Part shown: piece after piece, positions 7,697 through 15,223 of the stretch
Numbering within the stretch: the first letter of the stretch is position 1
Layout: the number at the start of each line of letters is the position of its first letter
Origin: Labilithrix sp.
Lineage (GTDB): Bacteria; Myxococcota_A; Polyangia; Polyangiales; Polyangiaceae
Length of the DNA stretch: 64,000 nt
Direction: 5' to 3'
Assembly (NCBI GenBank): GCA_019637155.1
Contig: JAHBWE010000009.1
Span: forward strand, 248,001 to 312,000
Program-made: the position numbers and the translations under genes
Notes under the pieces: model-generated
What the model saw: only the letters and a program-made list of their open reading frames with translations
What the model was told of the DNA's origin: nothing
The model's database searches: none

Positions 7697-7711
7697 TCAT
7701 GTAGATCACCT
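7682..7711. promoter_or_regulatory. Possible operator: AGGTGA / TCACCT inverted repeat around the -10 box
   Basis: Arms AGGTGA (7682-7687) and TCACCT (7706-7711) are exact complements separated by 18 bases and enclose the -10 element. A dimeric repressor could bind here, or the arms could pair in the leader RNA just before the AGGAGG ribosome site. The arms are short, so chance is not excluded. Confidence 0.3.
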
Positions 7712-7729
7712 CTGCAGGAGGATACGAAT

Positions 7730-8050
7730 ATGGCTGCTAAGAAGAAGGCTGCTGCGAAGAAGACGAAGACCACCAAGAAGGCGGCGGGCAAGACCGCGTC
7801 GAAGAAGAAGGCGGGCGGCAAGAAGCGCGCCTCTGCCAAGAAGGCTGGCGGCGCCAAGAAGGCTGCCGGCGGCAAAAAGCCTGCCAGAAAAGCCGCCCAG
7901 CCTAAGGCGGCAAAAACTGGGCGGTCTGCGGCAAAGAAGGCGTCTGCTCCGGCCAAGTCCCGTGGCAAGGCGTCTCCGCCGGCCGGTGTTCCGTCGATGT
8001 TGGGCGGCGCTCCCACGTCTAGCGCTGGGCTGGACGAGGGCGAGGAATAG
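7730..8050 (+). CDS. Histone H1-like Lys/Ala-rich DNA-binding protein
   Basis: 106 residues with 27 Lys by hand count. Lys-Lys-Ala repeats fill the first three quarters (MAAKKKAAAKKTKTTKK and similar). A neutral Pro/Gly/Ser tail follows and ends in the acidic LDEGEE. This is the composition of the H1-type C-terminal-domain proteins of myxobacteria and other bacteria, which bind and compact DNA without a folded domain. The start has AGGAGG eight bases upstream and a good promoter further up. A strong terminator follows about 90 bases after the stop, so it is monocistronic and probably highly expressed. Low-complexity composition means exact family assignment by similarity would be weak. Confidence 0.8.
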   Translation: MAAKKKAAAKKTKTTKKAAGKTASKKKAGGKKRASAKKAGGAKKAAGGKKPARKAAQPKAAKTGRSAAKKASAPAKSRGKASPPAGVPSMLGGAPTSSAGLDEGEE

Positions 8051-8139
8051 GTCGACATCGACCAACCTCGGGTCAACGCCAAAGATCATTGCAGTTTTTG
8101 CCGAATCCGCCGAGCTGAGCTCAAGCGGGTAAGGCACGG

Positions 8140-8180
8140 ACGAGAGGGCGCTCCCCAACGGGAGTCGCCCTCTCGTCTTT
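8140..8180 (+). terminator. Rho-independent terminator of the H1-like gene
   Basis: Left arm ACGAGAGGGCG plus CTCCC, loop CAAC, then GGGAG, one bulged T, and CGCCCTCTCGT, followed by CTTT. The stem has about 16 pairs. The arms share GAGAGGGC/GCCCTCTC with the family-B elements at 17.9 and 39.8 kb. Confidence 0.75.
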
Positions 8181-8255
8181 AATGGCTTCACGTCGTAGCC
8201 CGAGTGGACTGATCGCGGCGTTCGCCGTCTTTATGGCTTCAAGTCGTAGCCCGAG
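8175..8255. repeat. Direct repeat pair, about 30 bases, period about 52
   Basis: GTCTTTAATGGCTTCACG and onward through TCGTAGCCCGAG at 8175-8204 recurs at 8227-8255 with one missing A and one C-to-A change. The first copy begins inside the terminator tail. The meaning is unknown. They may be remnants of a tandem duplication. Confidence 0.7.
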
Positions 8256-8299
8256 CCAAGCCGCCCGACGTCGAGGGCAAGCTCGGGATGCCGGCCATC

Positions 8300-8567
8300 G
8301 CTCGAGCCTCCCGGCTGAGCTCGTGGCCGCGTAACGGTCGGCGGGTCAGACTTAAACTGGCGGTCCGGCCTTCGGACTCCGAGATCATGGGGCTTTTTGC
8401 CCTTGTGGCCGGAACATCCCGAGCTCAGCCGGGAAGTATCGACGGATTGAACGCGCCCGGGATTCCCGAGCTCAGCCGGGAGAATCGAGCGGTCGAGAAT
8501 TTGAGCGGCGTCAGGCATCCGGGGACCGAGCGATCGAGCCAGACATCCGACCTTAGCCGGGACGAGG
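8300..8567. repeat. Cluster of four GAGCTCAGCCGGGA words
   Basis: ATCCCGAGCTCAGCCGGGA at 8416-8434 and ATTCCCGAGCTCAGCCGGGA at 8462-8481 are near-identical. A degenerate copy (CCTTAGCCGGGA) lies at 8551-8562 and an inverted copy (CTCCCGGCTGAGCTCG) at 8308-8323. The spacing is irregular. They could be protein-binding sites or stems of a folded RNA. Confidence 0.6.
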
Positions 8568-8607
8568 GGCGCGAGACTTGAAGCGTGCCCGCTCCACCCT
8601 GAGCTCG

Positions 8608-8626
8608 GATCCGTTCGGAACGGATC
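8608..8626. terminator. Hairpin between the repeat region and a minus-strand gene end
   Basis: GATCCGTT-CGG-AACGGATC is a perfect 8-base-pair stem with a 3-base loop. It lies 100 bases beyond the stop of the minus-strand 549-aa gene. There is no T-run on either strand, so termination is only a possibility. Confidence 0.35.
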
Positions 8627-8726
8627 GGGCTTCGCCTTGAACGGGCCGAGCCCTCCTCTTCATATGAGCAGCGGCGCCAAGGGCGCAGGTGAACGTCGAT
8701 CAGGTACGTGTCAGACGTACAGTAGC

Positions 8727-10376
8727 TCACTCGCCCAGGTAGAGCTTCAGCGCTTCTGCTGCCTGGCGGCGATCGAAGGCGACTCCCTTGAGCTCGTCGC
8801 GGTGGCCGATCTGCTCGAAGAGGTCGGTGAGGAACTGGTAGAAGCGCTCGGCTTCCGCCACCGCGCGTTCGAGACGGCTCGGATCGAGGAGGTCCGTCTC
8901 TTCGAGCGCGCCGAGGGCGCCGATGAACGCGTCGAACCGCGGGTAGTCGGCGGCGCGGAGCAGCGGGTAGCCCATCGCGTCGAAGTACGAGAGGAACTCG
9001 CGCACGAACTGGAGCGACGACGGGCCGCTCCATCGATCCTCGCGCGTCGGCGTCGCGCGCGCCTTCGCCCCGAACGCGCGGACGATCTGCGCGAACATCC
9101 AGACGTCGCGGCGAAGACGGAGCGAGAGCGAGCGCCGCACCGCCACGTCGTCGAACACGCCGTGCTCGTCGAGCCGCGCGCCGAGCGCCTTCCCGAGGAC
9201 GAGGACCGCGTTCTGCAGCGCGGGCCGCAGGTTCGACGCGACCGTCGCGACCGACGCGCGGAGCTGCTCCGTCGACGCCCCGCCGTCCGGCGCCATGAAA
9301 TCGTGCTCGAACGCGCGCCGTAGCTCGAGCCGCACGTTCGCGGAGATGCCGCCGAGCGTCGACTTGATCGAGAGCAGGCGATGCGCCTCGGCCGAGAGCT
9401 CGTCGTGCCGCGCGTGGATCTGCGACGCCGGGATCTTGAACAGCTCGCGCTCGAAGCTCTCCGCGAGCTGCTGCCCGGTCTGCTTGCGCAGGTAGTCGGT
9501 GAGGGCGCGTGCGTCCGAGCGCATCACGCTGAGGACCACGTACACGAGGCCGGCGGGGCGCTGCTGCCGCACGACGCTCTCGAGCAGCGTCACGTAACGG
9601 AGCATCCGGAAGAGCGCGAGGAACGTGAGCGCGACGAGGCGCCGGGCCTGCTCTCCCGGCACCTGCCGCATCAGCTCGAGGACCCGGACGTTGGTGATGC
9701 GATCGAACTCGGGGCGGAACTCGAGCGCGACGAGCGGGTTGAAGAACGCGGACTGCGCGACCTCGCGATGCGCGACCGACATCGCCGCGTAGAACAGGCG
9801 GAAGGGCACGCGCGGCAGGCGCGTGATGCCGCCGTTGACCTCGAGCAGGTTCGTGAGCGCGTGACGCAGGAGGAAGAGCGACTCCTCGGGCGTGTCCTGG
9901 CTCGCCGCGCCGCGAACGAGCTTCGTGCGCGCGGTGTCGTCGGGGAGCAGCATCTCGAGGTAGCGCTGGAAGACGAACGCGCGGTCTTGCTCGCCGAGGA
10001 GCTGGCGGCACAAGACGATGATCCGCTGCATCGCGTCGCGCGAGAGGACCAGCGCGTCGCGGTAGTCGAGCGCGACGATCGCGGTCTTGCGCGGCGGACC
10101 GGCGTGGTTCCGCGGGTTCGCGAAGCACGCGAGCCCCTTCAGCAGGACCTCGAGCTCGAAGAGCGTCTCCTCGCGGCGGGCGACGTCGAGCCGCGCGAGC
10201 CACTGTTCGCGCGCGATCTGCTGCTCGCGGCGGAGGCCGCGCGTCTCCTTGATCAGGTCGGCGTAGGCGTCTCCGCCGGCGGCGGGCGGGGCGAGGGAGC
10301 GCGCGACCGCCGTCATCGAGCGCGGCGTGAGCGAGCGCGCCGGCATCGAGCGCGGCGGAATGCGGGTGTCGCTCAT
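8727..10376 (-). CDS. Uncharacterised 549-aa helical protein, partner of TrmB-like regulator
   Basis: 549 residues from the ATG at 10374-10376. A disordered Arg/Ser/Pro-rich N-terminus (IPPRSMPARSLTPRSM) is followed by a long, mostly helical body with no signal peptide, no membrane segment and no motif I recognise. Examples of its texture are LLGEQDRAFVFQRYLEMLL and DAMGYPLLRAADYPRFDAFI. Its ATG overlaps the stop of the TrmB-like gene (ATGA), so the two are translationally coupled and probably act together. Cytosolic location is likely. Function unknown. A helical-repeat scaffold is a guess from composition only. Confidence 0.6.
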   Translation of the reverse strand: MSDTRIPPRSMPARSLTPRSMTAVARSLAPPAAGGDAYADLIKETRGLRREQQIAREQWLARLDVARREETLFELEVLLKGLACFANPRNHAGPPRKTAIVALDYRDALVLSRDAMQRIIVLCRQLLGEQDRAFVFQRYLEMLLPDDTARTKLVRGAASQDTPEESLFLLRHALTNLLEVNGGITRLPRVPFRLFYAAMSVAHREVAQSAFFNPLVALEFRPEFDRITNVRVLELMRQVPGEQARRLVALTFLALFRMLRYVTLLESVVRQQRPAGLVYVVLSVMRSDARALTDYLRKQTGQQLAESFERELFKIPASQIHARHDELSAEAHRLLSIKSTLGGISANVRLELRRAFEHDFMAPDGGASTEQLRASVATVASNLRPALQNAVLVLGKALGARLDEHGVFDDVAVRRSLSLRLRRDVWMFAQIVRAFGAKARATPTREDRWSGPSSLQFVREFLSYFDAMGYPLLRAADYPRFDAFIGALGALEETDLLDPSRLERAVAEAERFYQFLTDLFEQIGHRDELKGVAFDRRQAAEALKLYLGE

Positions 10377-11212
10377 CGGGCCGCCTTCGCGCGCGGGCGC
10401 GCGTCCGGTCGCGCGAGCAGCGTGTCGAGGCGGCCGACGCGGTCGCCGAGCATCCGCGCCATCACGTCGCCGACGTCGCGCTGCTGCCTCTGCGACAGGA
10501 GCGTGATGTCGAGCGCGACCTGGCTCGTCGCGATCTCCGCGATCGCGGGCGTCTCGCTCACGACCGCGTTGTCGCCGTCGTTCATCTCCGTCGCGCCGAT
10601 GAGGGAGCGGCGATCGTCGGCGACGACGACGAGCCGGTGCTTCCAGAACTCCTCGAGCCCGCGCTCGGGCAGGCCGTAGCTGAAGGTCTCGACCGGGAGC
10701 GGCGGCAGCTCGGCGTGCGAGAACACCACCGCGTAGACCTTCCGCTTCGCCGCGCGCTTCAGCTCCGGCGAGAGCTGCTCGATCTCGCGCGGCCAGCCGC
10801 TGATCACGAGCCGGTGCTGCGCCCCGCGCACGAGGCGCTCCGCCTCCTCGAGGATCCGCGCGTAGCCGTGCACCGTGAACGCGTCGGGGGCCTTCGGCGC
10901 GACGTCGAGATCGCGGATCGCCTCTTCGAGCTGCTCCGTCGACGTCTCGAACCGCTTCCGCAGGAGGACGAGCAGGTCCTCCGCCGGCGCCGGCGCGAAG
11001 CGCTCGGGCGAGCCCGCGATCGAGCGCGCGGCGCCTGCTTTCACGAGGCGGCGAAGCACGCCGTACACCGCCGAACGCGGGATCTGCGCGCGGACCCCGA
11101 CCTCGTAGCCCGTCGCGGGGCTCTCGACGAGGAGCGCGGCGTACGCCCGCGATTCGTTCAGGCTGAACCCCACCGCCACGAGCGCCGAAACGATCCGATC
11201 CGGCTCGCTCAT
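10373..11212 (-). CDS. TrmB-like winged-helix transcriptional regulator
   Basis: 279 residues. The N-terminal winged helix is in the TrmB style: LNESRAYAALLVESPATGYEVGV, then IPRSAVYGVLRRLVKAGAA. A short coiled coil (TSTEQLEEAIRDL) follows. The C-terminal phospholipase-D-like regulatory domain (ILEEAERLVRGAQHRLVISGW, then RRSLIGATEMNDGDNAVVS) is the part that in archaeal TrmB family members senses sugars. TrmB proteins are much more common in archaea but occur in bacteria. The gene is first in a coupled pair with the 549-aa protein. The AgmX-like gene lies nine bases upstream in the same orientation, so a three-gene unit is possible. Confidence 0.8.
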   Translation of the reverse strand: MSEPDRIVSALVAVGFSLNESRAYAALLVESPATGYEVGVRAQIPRSAVYGVLRRLVKAGAARSIAGSPERFAPAPAEDLLVLLRKRFETSTEQLEEAIRDLDVAPKAPDAFTVHGYARILEEAERLVRGAQHRLVISGWPREIEQLSPELKRAAKRKVYAVVFSHAELPPLPVETFSYGLPERGLEEFWKHRLVVVADDRRSLIGATEMNDGDNAVVSETPAIAEIATSQVALDITLLSQRQQRDVGDVMARMLGDRVGRLDTLLARPDARPRAKAAR

Positions 11213-11221
11213 CCCGAGCGA

Positions 11222-11905
11222 CTACTTTCCGCCGCTGCCGGCCGGCTTCGGCGTGAACGTCCTCGGGTGGAAGTCGAACGGGTAGTGCGCCCGCGTCTCG
11301 TAGCCGCCCTTGCTCTCGGCGAACTTGATCTTCTTGATGATGTCGATGACGCAGTTGGCGACGCCCTGATCGAGGATCTGGCTCTTGCTCGTGTCGAGCG
11401 ACGCCTCGGTGACGTTGCCCTTCGGGTCGATCGTCCACTTGATGTCGAGGTTCCCCTCCATCCCGGGATGGGAGGGCAGCGCCTTGTCGTAGCAAGCGCG
11501 CGCGTCCTCGCGGCGCGCCTTCACGATCGCGCTGATGTCGGCGAGGCTTCGCCCCGGCTCGTTCGCGCTCTTGCCGCCGGTGCTGGCCGGCCCGCTCTCG
11601 CCCTTCGACTCGGTCTCGGTGTGGACCTTGCCGCCGAGCTTCGCGCCCTGCAGATCGCCGCCGTCGCCGAGCTGGGTCGTCGTCGTCGTCGGTCCCACCG
11701 GCGTCGGCTCGCCGCCGCCGCCGGAGGACGACTCCGCCGCACCGGACGACCCGCCGCCCGACGACGAGAACGTGCTCGACGGATCGTCGCTGCCCGAGCT
11801 CGAGGCCGGGGTCTTCGGATCCTTGGGGTCGCCTCCGCACGCGGCGAGGACGAAGACGAGCGACGCCGACGCGGCGAAGGCAGCCCGAAACAGGATGGAA
11901 TGCAT
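11222..11905 (-). CDS. AgmX/PglI C-terminal-domain lipoprotein
   Basis: 227 residues: signal peptide ending in the lipobox LAAC (CGGDPKDPK), then a long Ser/Gly/Thr-rich linker to about residue 120. The C-terminal domain has IVKARREDARACYDKALPSHPGMEG, then DIKWTIDPKGNV and VANCVIDIIKKIKF. This Arg..Cys-Tyr ... GxVxxxxxxxSxxxxxxxxxCv pattern is the AgmX/PglI C-terminal domain, a TonB-C-like fold found in Myxococcota gliding-motility protein AgmX and many lipoproteins. It is probably anchored in a periplasmic face of the envelope. The specific role is unknown. Confidence 0.8.
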   Translation of the reverse strand: MHSILFRAAFAASASLVFVLAACGGDPKDPKTPASSSGSDDPSSTFSSSGGGSSGAAESSSGGGGEPTPVGPTTTTTQLGDGGDLQGAKLGGKVHTETESKGESGPASTGGKSANEPGRSLADISAIVKARREDARACYDKALPSHPGMEGNLDIKWTIDPKGNVTEASLDTSKSQILDQGVANCVIDIIKKIKFAESKGGYETRAHYPFDFHPRTFTPKPAGSGGK

Positions 11906-11960
11906 GACGCGACGCTACCCGATCGGCGCAAAAGAAGCATCCGGGTGGTAGTAGACATCC

Positions 11961-12428
11961 GTGGCTCGGATCCGCGCGCTCGCCGTCGTCGTCGCCGCAG
12001 CAGGCGCGCTCGCCGTGTTCGCGTGCGACGACGTCGTGATCGACCGGCCGTGCACGAACATCCCCCCGAACGGGTGCCCGCTCGCGAACGGCGTGTCGTG
12101 CGCGGACCCGCGGTGCGAGGCGATCTACCTGTGCCGCCGCGGGAACGTCTGGGAGCGCGGCGAGACGTGCCCCAATTTCGATCCGGACGCGGGGGCGCGC
12201 GTGGTGCCCGACGCCGGCGATGACGCGGGGCTCGTCGAGAACCCGAACGCGCCTCCCGGCGCCTACGGCGGACCCGGCTGCGGCGTGCTCCAGGAGCCGG
12301 ACTGCACGGTCGGCCTCGGCCTCACGTGCACGAACGGCTGCTGCGGCTGCGAGGACTTCTTCGTCTGCAGCGACGGCGCGTGGGACCTCTGGGCGATCTG
12401 CGCCGACGGCGGCTTCACGAAGCTTTGA
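11961..12428 (+). CDS. Cysteine-rich lipoprotein
   Basis: 155 residues from the GTG at 11961, the only start that leaves an intact signal peptide (RIRALAVVVAAAGALAV) and lipobox VFAC. The mature part is Cys-rich, with closely spaced cysteines (NGCPL, GVSCADPRCEAIYLC, CTNGCCGCEDFFVC). A proline/Asp linker with the myxobacterial DAGDDAG style interrupts it. The even, clustered cysteines suggest disulfide-stapled extracytoplasmic modules. The 3' end overlaps the convergent HNH gene by 14 bases. No family is recognised. Confidence 0.7.
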   Translation: MARIRALAVVVAAAGALAVFACDDVVIDRPCTNIPPNGCPLANGVSCADPRCEAIYLCRRGNVWERGETCPNFDPDAGARVVPDAGDDAGLVENPNAPPGAYGGPGCGVLQEPDCTVGLGLTCTNGCCGCEDFFVCSDGAWDLWAICADGGFTKL

Positions 12429-12990
12429 GGAACGGCTCCCACTCTCGGTACTTCGTGCCCGAGCCGAGGAGGAGCTGCGCGGTCATCGACCACTTGGGTC
12501 GGAACGGCCGTCGCTGGAGGCGCATGTTCGCCTCTTCGGGCGTCTTCCAGCCCTTGCGGAGGTTGCAGACCCGGCACGCGGTCACGAGGTTCTCCCAGGT
12601 GTCGCCGCCGCCGCGGGAGCGCGGCATCACGTGGTCGATGTTGAGATCGCGGAGCGGCGGGGTCTTCGCGCAGTACTGACACTGGTGCGCGTCGCGGAAC
12701 ATGATGTTCCGGCGCGTGAGCCGCACGGTGACCTTCGGCGTGCGGTCGTAGCGATGGAGGTGGAGGACGCGCGGGATCCGGAGCGACCCGCCGATGATGG
12801 GCACGCTGTCGTCGTGGTCGCGGACGGGGAGGTGGCGCCAGAGATCGAAGTCGTATTCTTCACCGTGCTCGTCCAACGCGTGAGCGGCGCCGCCGTAGAG
12901 GAGGACGAACGCGCGCTTCGCGGTCGTCAGCTGAACAGGCTGGAACACTCGATTCAGGACGAGGACCGGTCTCGAAAGTACGTCGGTCAT
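12415..12990 (-). CDS. HNH endonuclease-domain protein
   Basis: 191 residues from the ATG at 12988-12990. The N-terminal half (MTDVLSRPVLVLNRVFQPVQ, then TTAKRAFVLLYGGAAHAL) is the region typical of bacterial solo HNH proteins. The HNH module has the zinc pair C104xxC107, the core DLNIDHVMPRSRGG (metal/catalytic His120), N134 in TWENLV and the second pair C139xxC142. Everything needed for a beta-beta-alpha-metal nuclease is present. Family members are widespread housekeeping-type genes of unknown target. Nothing nearby suggests restriction or homing. Confidence 0.88.
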   Translation of the reverse strand: MTDVLSRPVLVLNRVFQPVQLTTAKRAFVLLYGGAAHALDEHGEEYDFDLWRHLPVRDHDDSVPIIGGSLRIPRVLHLHRYDRTPKVTVRLTRRNIMFRDAHQCQYCAKTPPLRDLNIDHVMPRSRGGGDTWENLVTACRVCNLRKGWKTPEEANMRLQRRPFRPKWSMTAQLLLGSGTKYREWEPFLKAS

Positions 12991-13107
12991 GGAAACTACC
13001 TGCTCAGCATAGCATCTGATCTGTGGATCGGCCCGGATCCAAGGCACTTTTTGGGGAATACGAGGCCACGGATGACGTTGACCCGGGGGAGGTGGCAGGT
13101 AGTCTCC

Positions 13108-13719
13108 ATGAACGCGATGGCCGACGACGGGATCGAAAAAGAAGAAGCGCGGAGGCTCGCGCTCGAGTCGGGGCACATCGTCGAGCAACCGGCGCCCGTC
13201 GAGCTCCCGGTGCGCCGTCGCCGTGAAGAGGACGAGGAAGAAGAGGAGGAGGGCGCCGCGAGGAAGCGGCTCCTCCTCGTCATCCCCCTCGTCGCGGCCG
13301 CGGCGGCGATCGTCGCGATCGTCCTCGTCGGCATGCAAGACAAGGGGATCTACTCGAAGCCCGTCGACGAGCTCGTCGCTCAGAAGGGCAAGTACGTCGG
13401 GAAGGCGGTCCGCGCCGAAGGCACGCTCGTCCACGGCTCGATCGCGAAGCAGGATAGCCCGTGCGAGTACCGCTTCCGCATCGAGAAGAACGGGACCGAG
13501 ATCCCCGTTCGCTACGCGAAGTGCATCGTCCCCGACACGTTCAAGGACGTGCCGGGGATGGACCTCGGCGTCACGGTCGAAGGCGAGCTGAAGGCGAGCG
13601 GTGACTTCGAGGCGTCGAACGTCCTCGCGAAGTGCCCGAGCAAGTACGAGATGAAAGAGAAGCAGGCGAACGGCGAGAAGGTCCCGCACGTCGCGGTGAC
13701 TCCCGCGATGACTCCCTGA
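13108..13719 (+). CDS. ccmE: CcmE-like haem chaperone, CxxxY variant
   Basis: 203 residues: an acidic, Glu-run N-terminus (to about 53), one membrane helix (54-75) and a periplasmic OB-fold. The OB-fold tracks CcmE: IYSKPVDELV for the xYxxPxEL strand, VRAEGTLVHGSI for RVxGxVxxGSV, VPDTFKD for LPDLFRE, LGVTVEGEL for GVVxxGEL, and FEASNVLAKCPSKYEM for the FxAxxVLAKHDENYxP haem site. The haem-binding His is replaced by Cys176, giving C-P-S-K-Y. This CxxxY form is known from the variant cytochrome c maturation system I of archaea and some delta-type bacteria. No other ccm gene is in the window. The ATG at 13108 is preferred; an in-frame ATG lies at 13117. Confidence 0.82.
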   Translation: MNAMADDGIEKEEARRLALESGHIVEQPAPVELPVRRRREEDEEEEEEGAARKRLLLVIPLVAAAAAIVAIVLVGMQDKGIYSKPVDELVAQKGKYVGKAVRAEGTLVHGSIAKQDSPCEYRFRIEKNGTEIPVRYAKCIVPDTFKDVPGMDLGVTVEGELKASGDFEASNVLAKCPSKYEMKEKQANGEKVPHVAVTPAMTP

Positions 13720-13746
13720 GCTGCGATCGGCTACGCTCGGGCTCGC

Positions 13747-14349
13747 ATGCCGGGTCCGCTCTATTGGATGGAAGCGTTCGCGCGTGCACGCGGGCTTCGT
13801 TACGAGCCCGACGCGGACGAGCGCTGGCTTCGCGTCTGGGAGCCCTACACGACGACGCGCGTGCCGCTCCGCTACGAGCACGCGCTCCTCGCGACGGGGA
13901 GCATCGGATCGATCAGCATCGCGCGCGCGGTCCTCGAGGTGCCGAACACGACGCCCTCGCCGCACCCGCTGCCGCCGGTCGAATACGGGACCTGGATCGC
14001 GATCGTGCAGGACGAGCGCATCACGACGAGGGCGGCGGTGACGAGCGACTTCGGGAGCGTCTTCGCGGAGCCGCTCGACCTGGTGTCGATGGTGCGGTTC
14101 GCCACCGGCGACGCCGCGTTCGACCACGTGTTCGCGTCGTTCGCCGGGAGCAAGGAGGACATCGCGACCGCGATCACGCCGAGCGTCCGGAAGCTGCTCC
14201 TCGGTTGGCGCGTGCCCATCCACGCGGAGACGCGGCAAGGTGGCTTCATCCTCGTCCCGGTGTCGCTCGGCCCGGACGAGCGAGGGCTCTCCTGGATGAT
14301 GGACGCGGTGTCGCTCTTCGGGGAGAAGGCGACAAAGCGGAGGACTTGA
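13747..14349 (+). CDS. Uncharacterised 200-aa protein
   Basis: 200 residues, MPGPLYWMEAFARARG, with no signal peptide and no clear membrane helix. It reads as a soluble alpha/beta protein (VPLRYEHALLATGSIGSISIA, FGSVFAEPLDLVSMVRF, WRVPIHAETRQGGFILVPV). It lies 27 bases after the CcmE-like gene and 43 before the TPR protein, all on the plus strand, so it may be part of one transcript. I do not recognise the family. Confidence 0.6.
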   Translation: MPGPLYWMEAFARARGLRYEPDADERWLRVWEPYTTTRVPLRYEHALLATGSIGSISIARAVLEVPNTTPSPHPLPPVEYGTWIAIVQDERITTRAAVTSDFGSVFAEPLDLVSMVRFATGDAAFDHVFASFAGSKEDIATAITPSVRKLLLGWRVPIHAETRQGGFILVPVSLGPDERGLSWMMDAVSLFGEKATKRRT

Positions 14350-14392
14350 GGACGAACGCTTGTATGCTGGGCGCCGTACCGACCACCTCGAC

Positions 14393-15223
14393 ATGAGCCG
14401 ACGAACGCAGATCTTCGGTGCTGGCGTCCTCCTTGCGGCCGCGCTCTCGAGGCCGGGGATCGCGGCGGCGCAACCGGCGTCGTCGTCGCCGCCGGCCCCC
14501 GCCGCGAGCGACTATCCGCCGTGCACGCCGAAGGGGGACAGCGAAGAGGGGAAGCGGAAGTACATCGCCGCGCGGCAGGACTACGACGAGGGGAACTACG
14601 ACTCGGCGCTGAAGCGCTTCAAGGACGCGTACGCCATCGACTGCAAGCCGGAGCTCCTGCTCCTCGTGGCGTCGACCTACGAACGCAAAGGCGAGCGGCA
14701 GCAGGCGCTCGCCGCGCTCGAGGCCTACGTCCAGCGGGCGCCGAAGGACTCGCCGGAGATGCCGACGACGCAGGCGAAGATCGAGAACCTGAAGAAGCAG
14801 ATCGCCACCGCGTCGCCGCCTCCGCCGCCGCCGCAACAGCCGCCCCCGCAGCCGCAGGTCGAGCAGCAGGAGCACACGATCTGGCCGTGGCTCGTGGTCG
14901 GCGCGGGCGTCCTCGCGGTAGGCATCGGCGTCGCGGTCGTGCTGACGTCGCCGGACCTGCCGGAGGGCTGCAGCGAGGACACGTTGAAGTGCACGCAGCA
15001 ACCGGGACAGTCGGACGTGGCGTTCCAGAAGGCGCAGGACCAAGCCGGAGCTGCCAAGTGGCAGCCAATGTGGGGCGGCGTCACAATCGGCGGTGGTGCC
15101 GTGCTGATCGCCGGCGGTCTCGTCTGGCACTTCCTCGAGCCCACGGGACCGAAGGAGAACGCGCGCCTCACCCCCTCCGTCGGTCCCGGCTTCGCCGGCC
15201 TCTCCTACGGTGGCAGTTTCTGA
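14393..15223 (+). CDS. Secreted/membrane protein with TPR-like repeats
   Basis: 276 residues from the ATG at 14393. The signal sequence (MSRRTQIFGAGVLLAAALS to IAAAQ) is followed by two tetratricopeptide-like helix pairs: KYIAARQDYDEGNYDSALKR, FKDAYAIDCKPELLLLVAS, and RKGERQQALAALEAYV. A Pro/Gln linker then leads to a membrane helix (WPWLVVGAGVLAVGIGVAVV), a soluble loop with two Cys and a second hydrophobic segment. This plan recurs in many myxobacterial envelope proteins of unknown role. The stop overlaps the possible GTG start of the next gene. Confidence 0.75.
   Translation: MSRRTQIFGAGVLLAAALSRPGIAAAQPASSSPPAPAASDYPPCTPKGDSEEGKRKYIAARQDYDEGNYDSALKRFKDAYAIDCKPELLLLVASTYERKGERQQALAALEAYVQRAPKDSPEMPTTQAKIENLKKQIATASPPPPPPQQPPPQPQVEQQEHTIWPWLVVGAGVLAVGIGVAVVLTSPDLPEGCSEDTLKCTQQPGQSDVAFQKAQDQAGAAKWQPMWGGVTIGGGAVLIAGGLVWHFLEPTGPKENARLTPSVGPGFAGLSYGGSF

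Larger units (their letters stand above)
8051..8726. other. Long non-coding region with short repeats and hairpins
   Basis: No protein-like frame is visible. The region starts with the terminator of the H1-like gene, then holds two copies of a roughly 30-base repeat and four copies of a GAGCTCAGCCGGGA word. It also has GTCCG-GCCTT-CGGAC and GGGC-TTTTT-GCCC hairpins and the GATCCGTT/AACGGATC hairpin at 8608-8626. A structured RNA is possible, as is a decayed intergenic region. Confidence 0.55.

Noticed and set aside
8727..11840. A single 1037-codon frame spanning the 549-aa gene, the TrmB-like gene and part of the AgmX-like gene
   Set aside because: Only the part from 10376 downward is protein-like; upstream it is the shadow of two well-supported genes in other frames.
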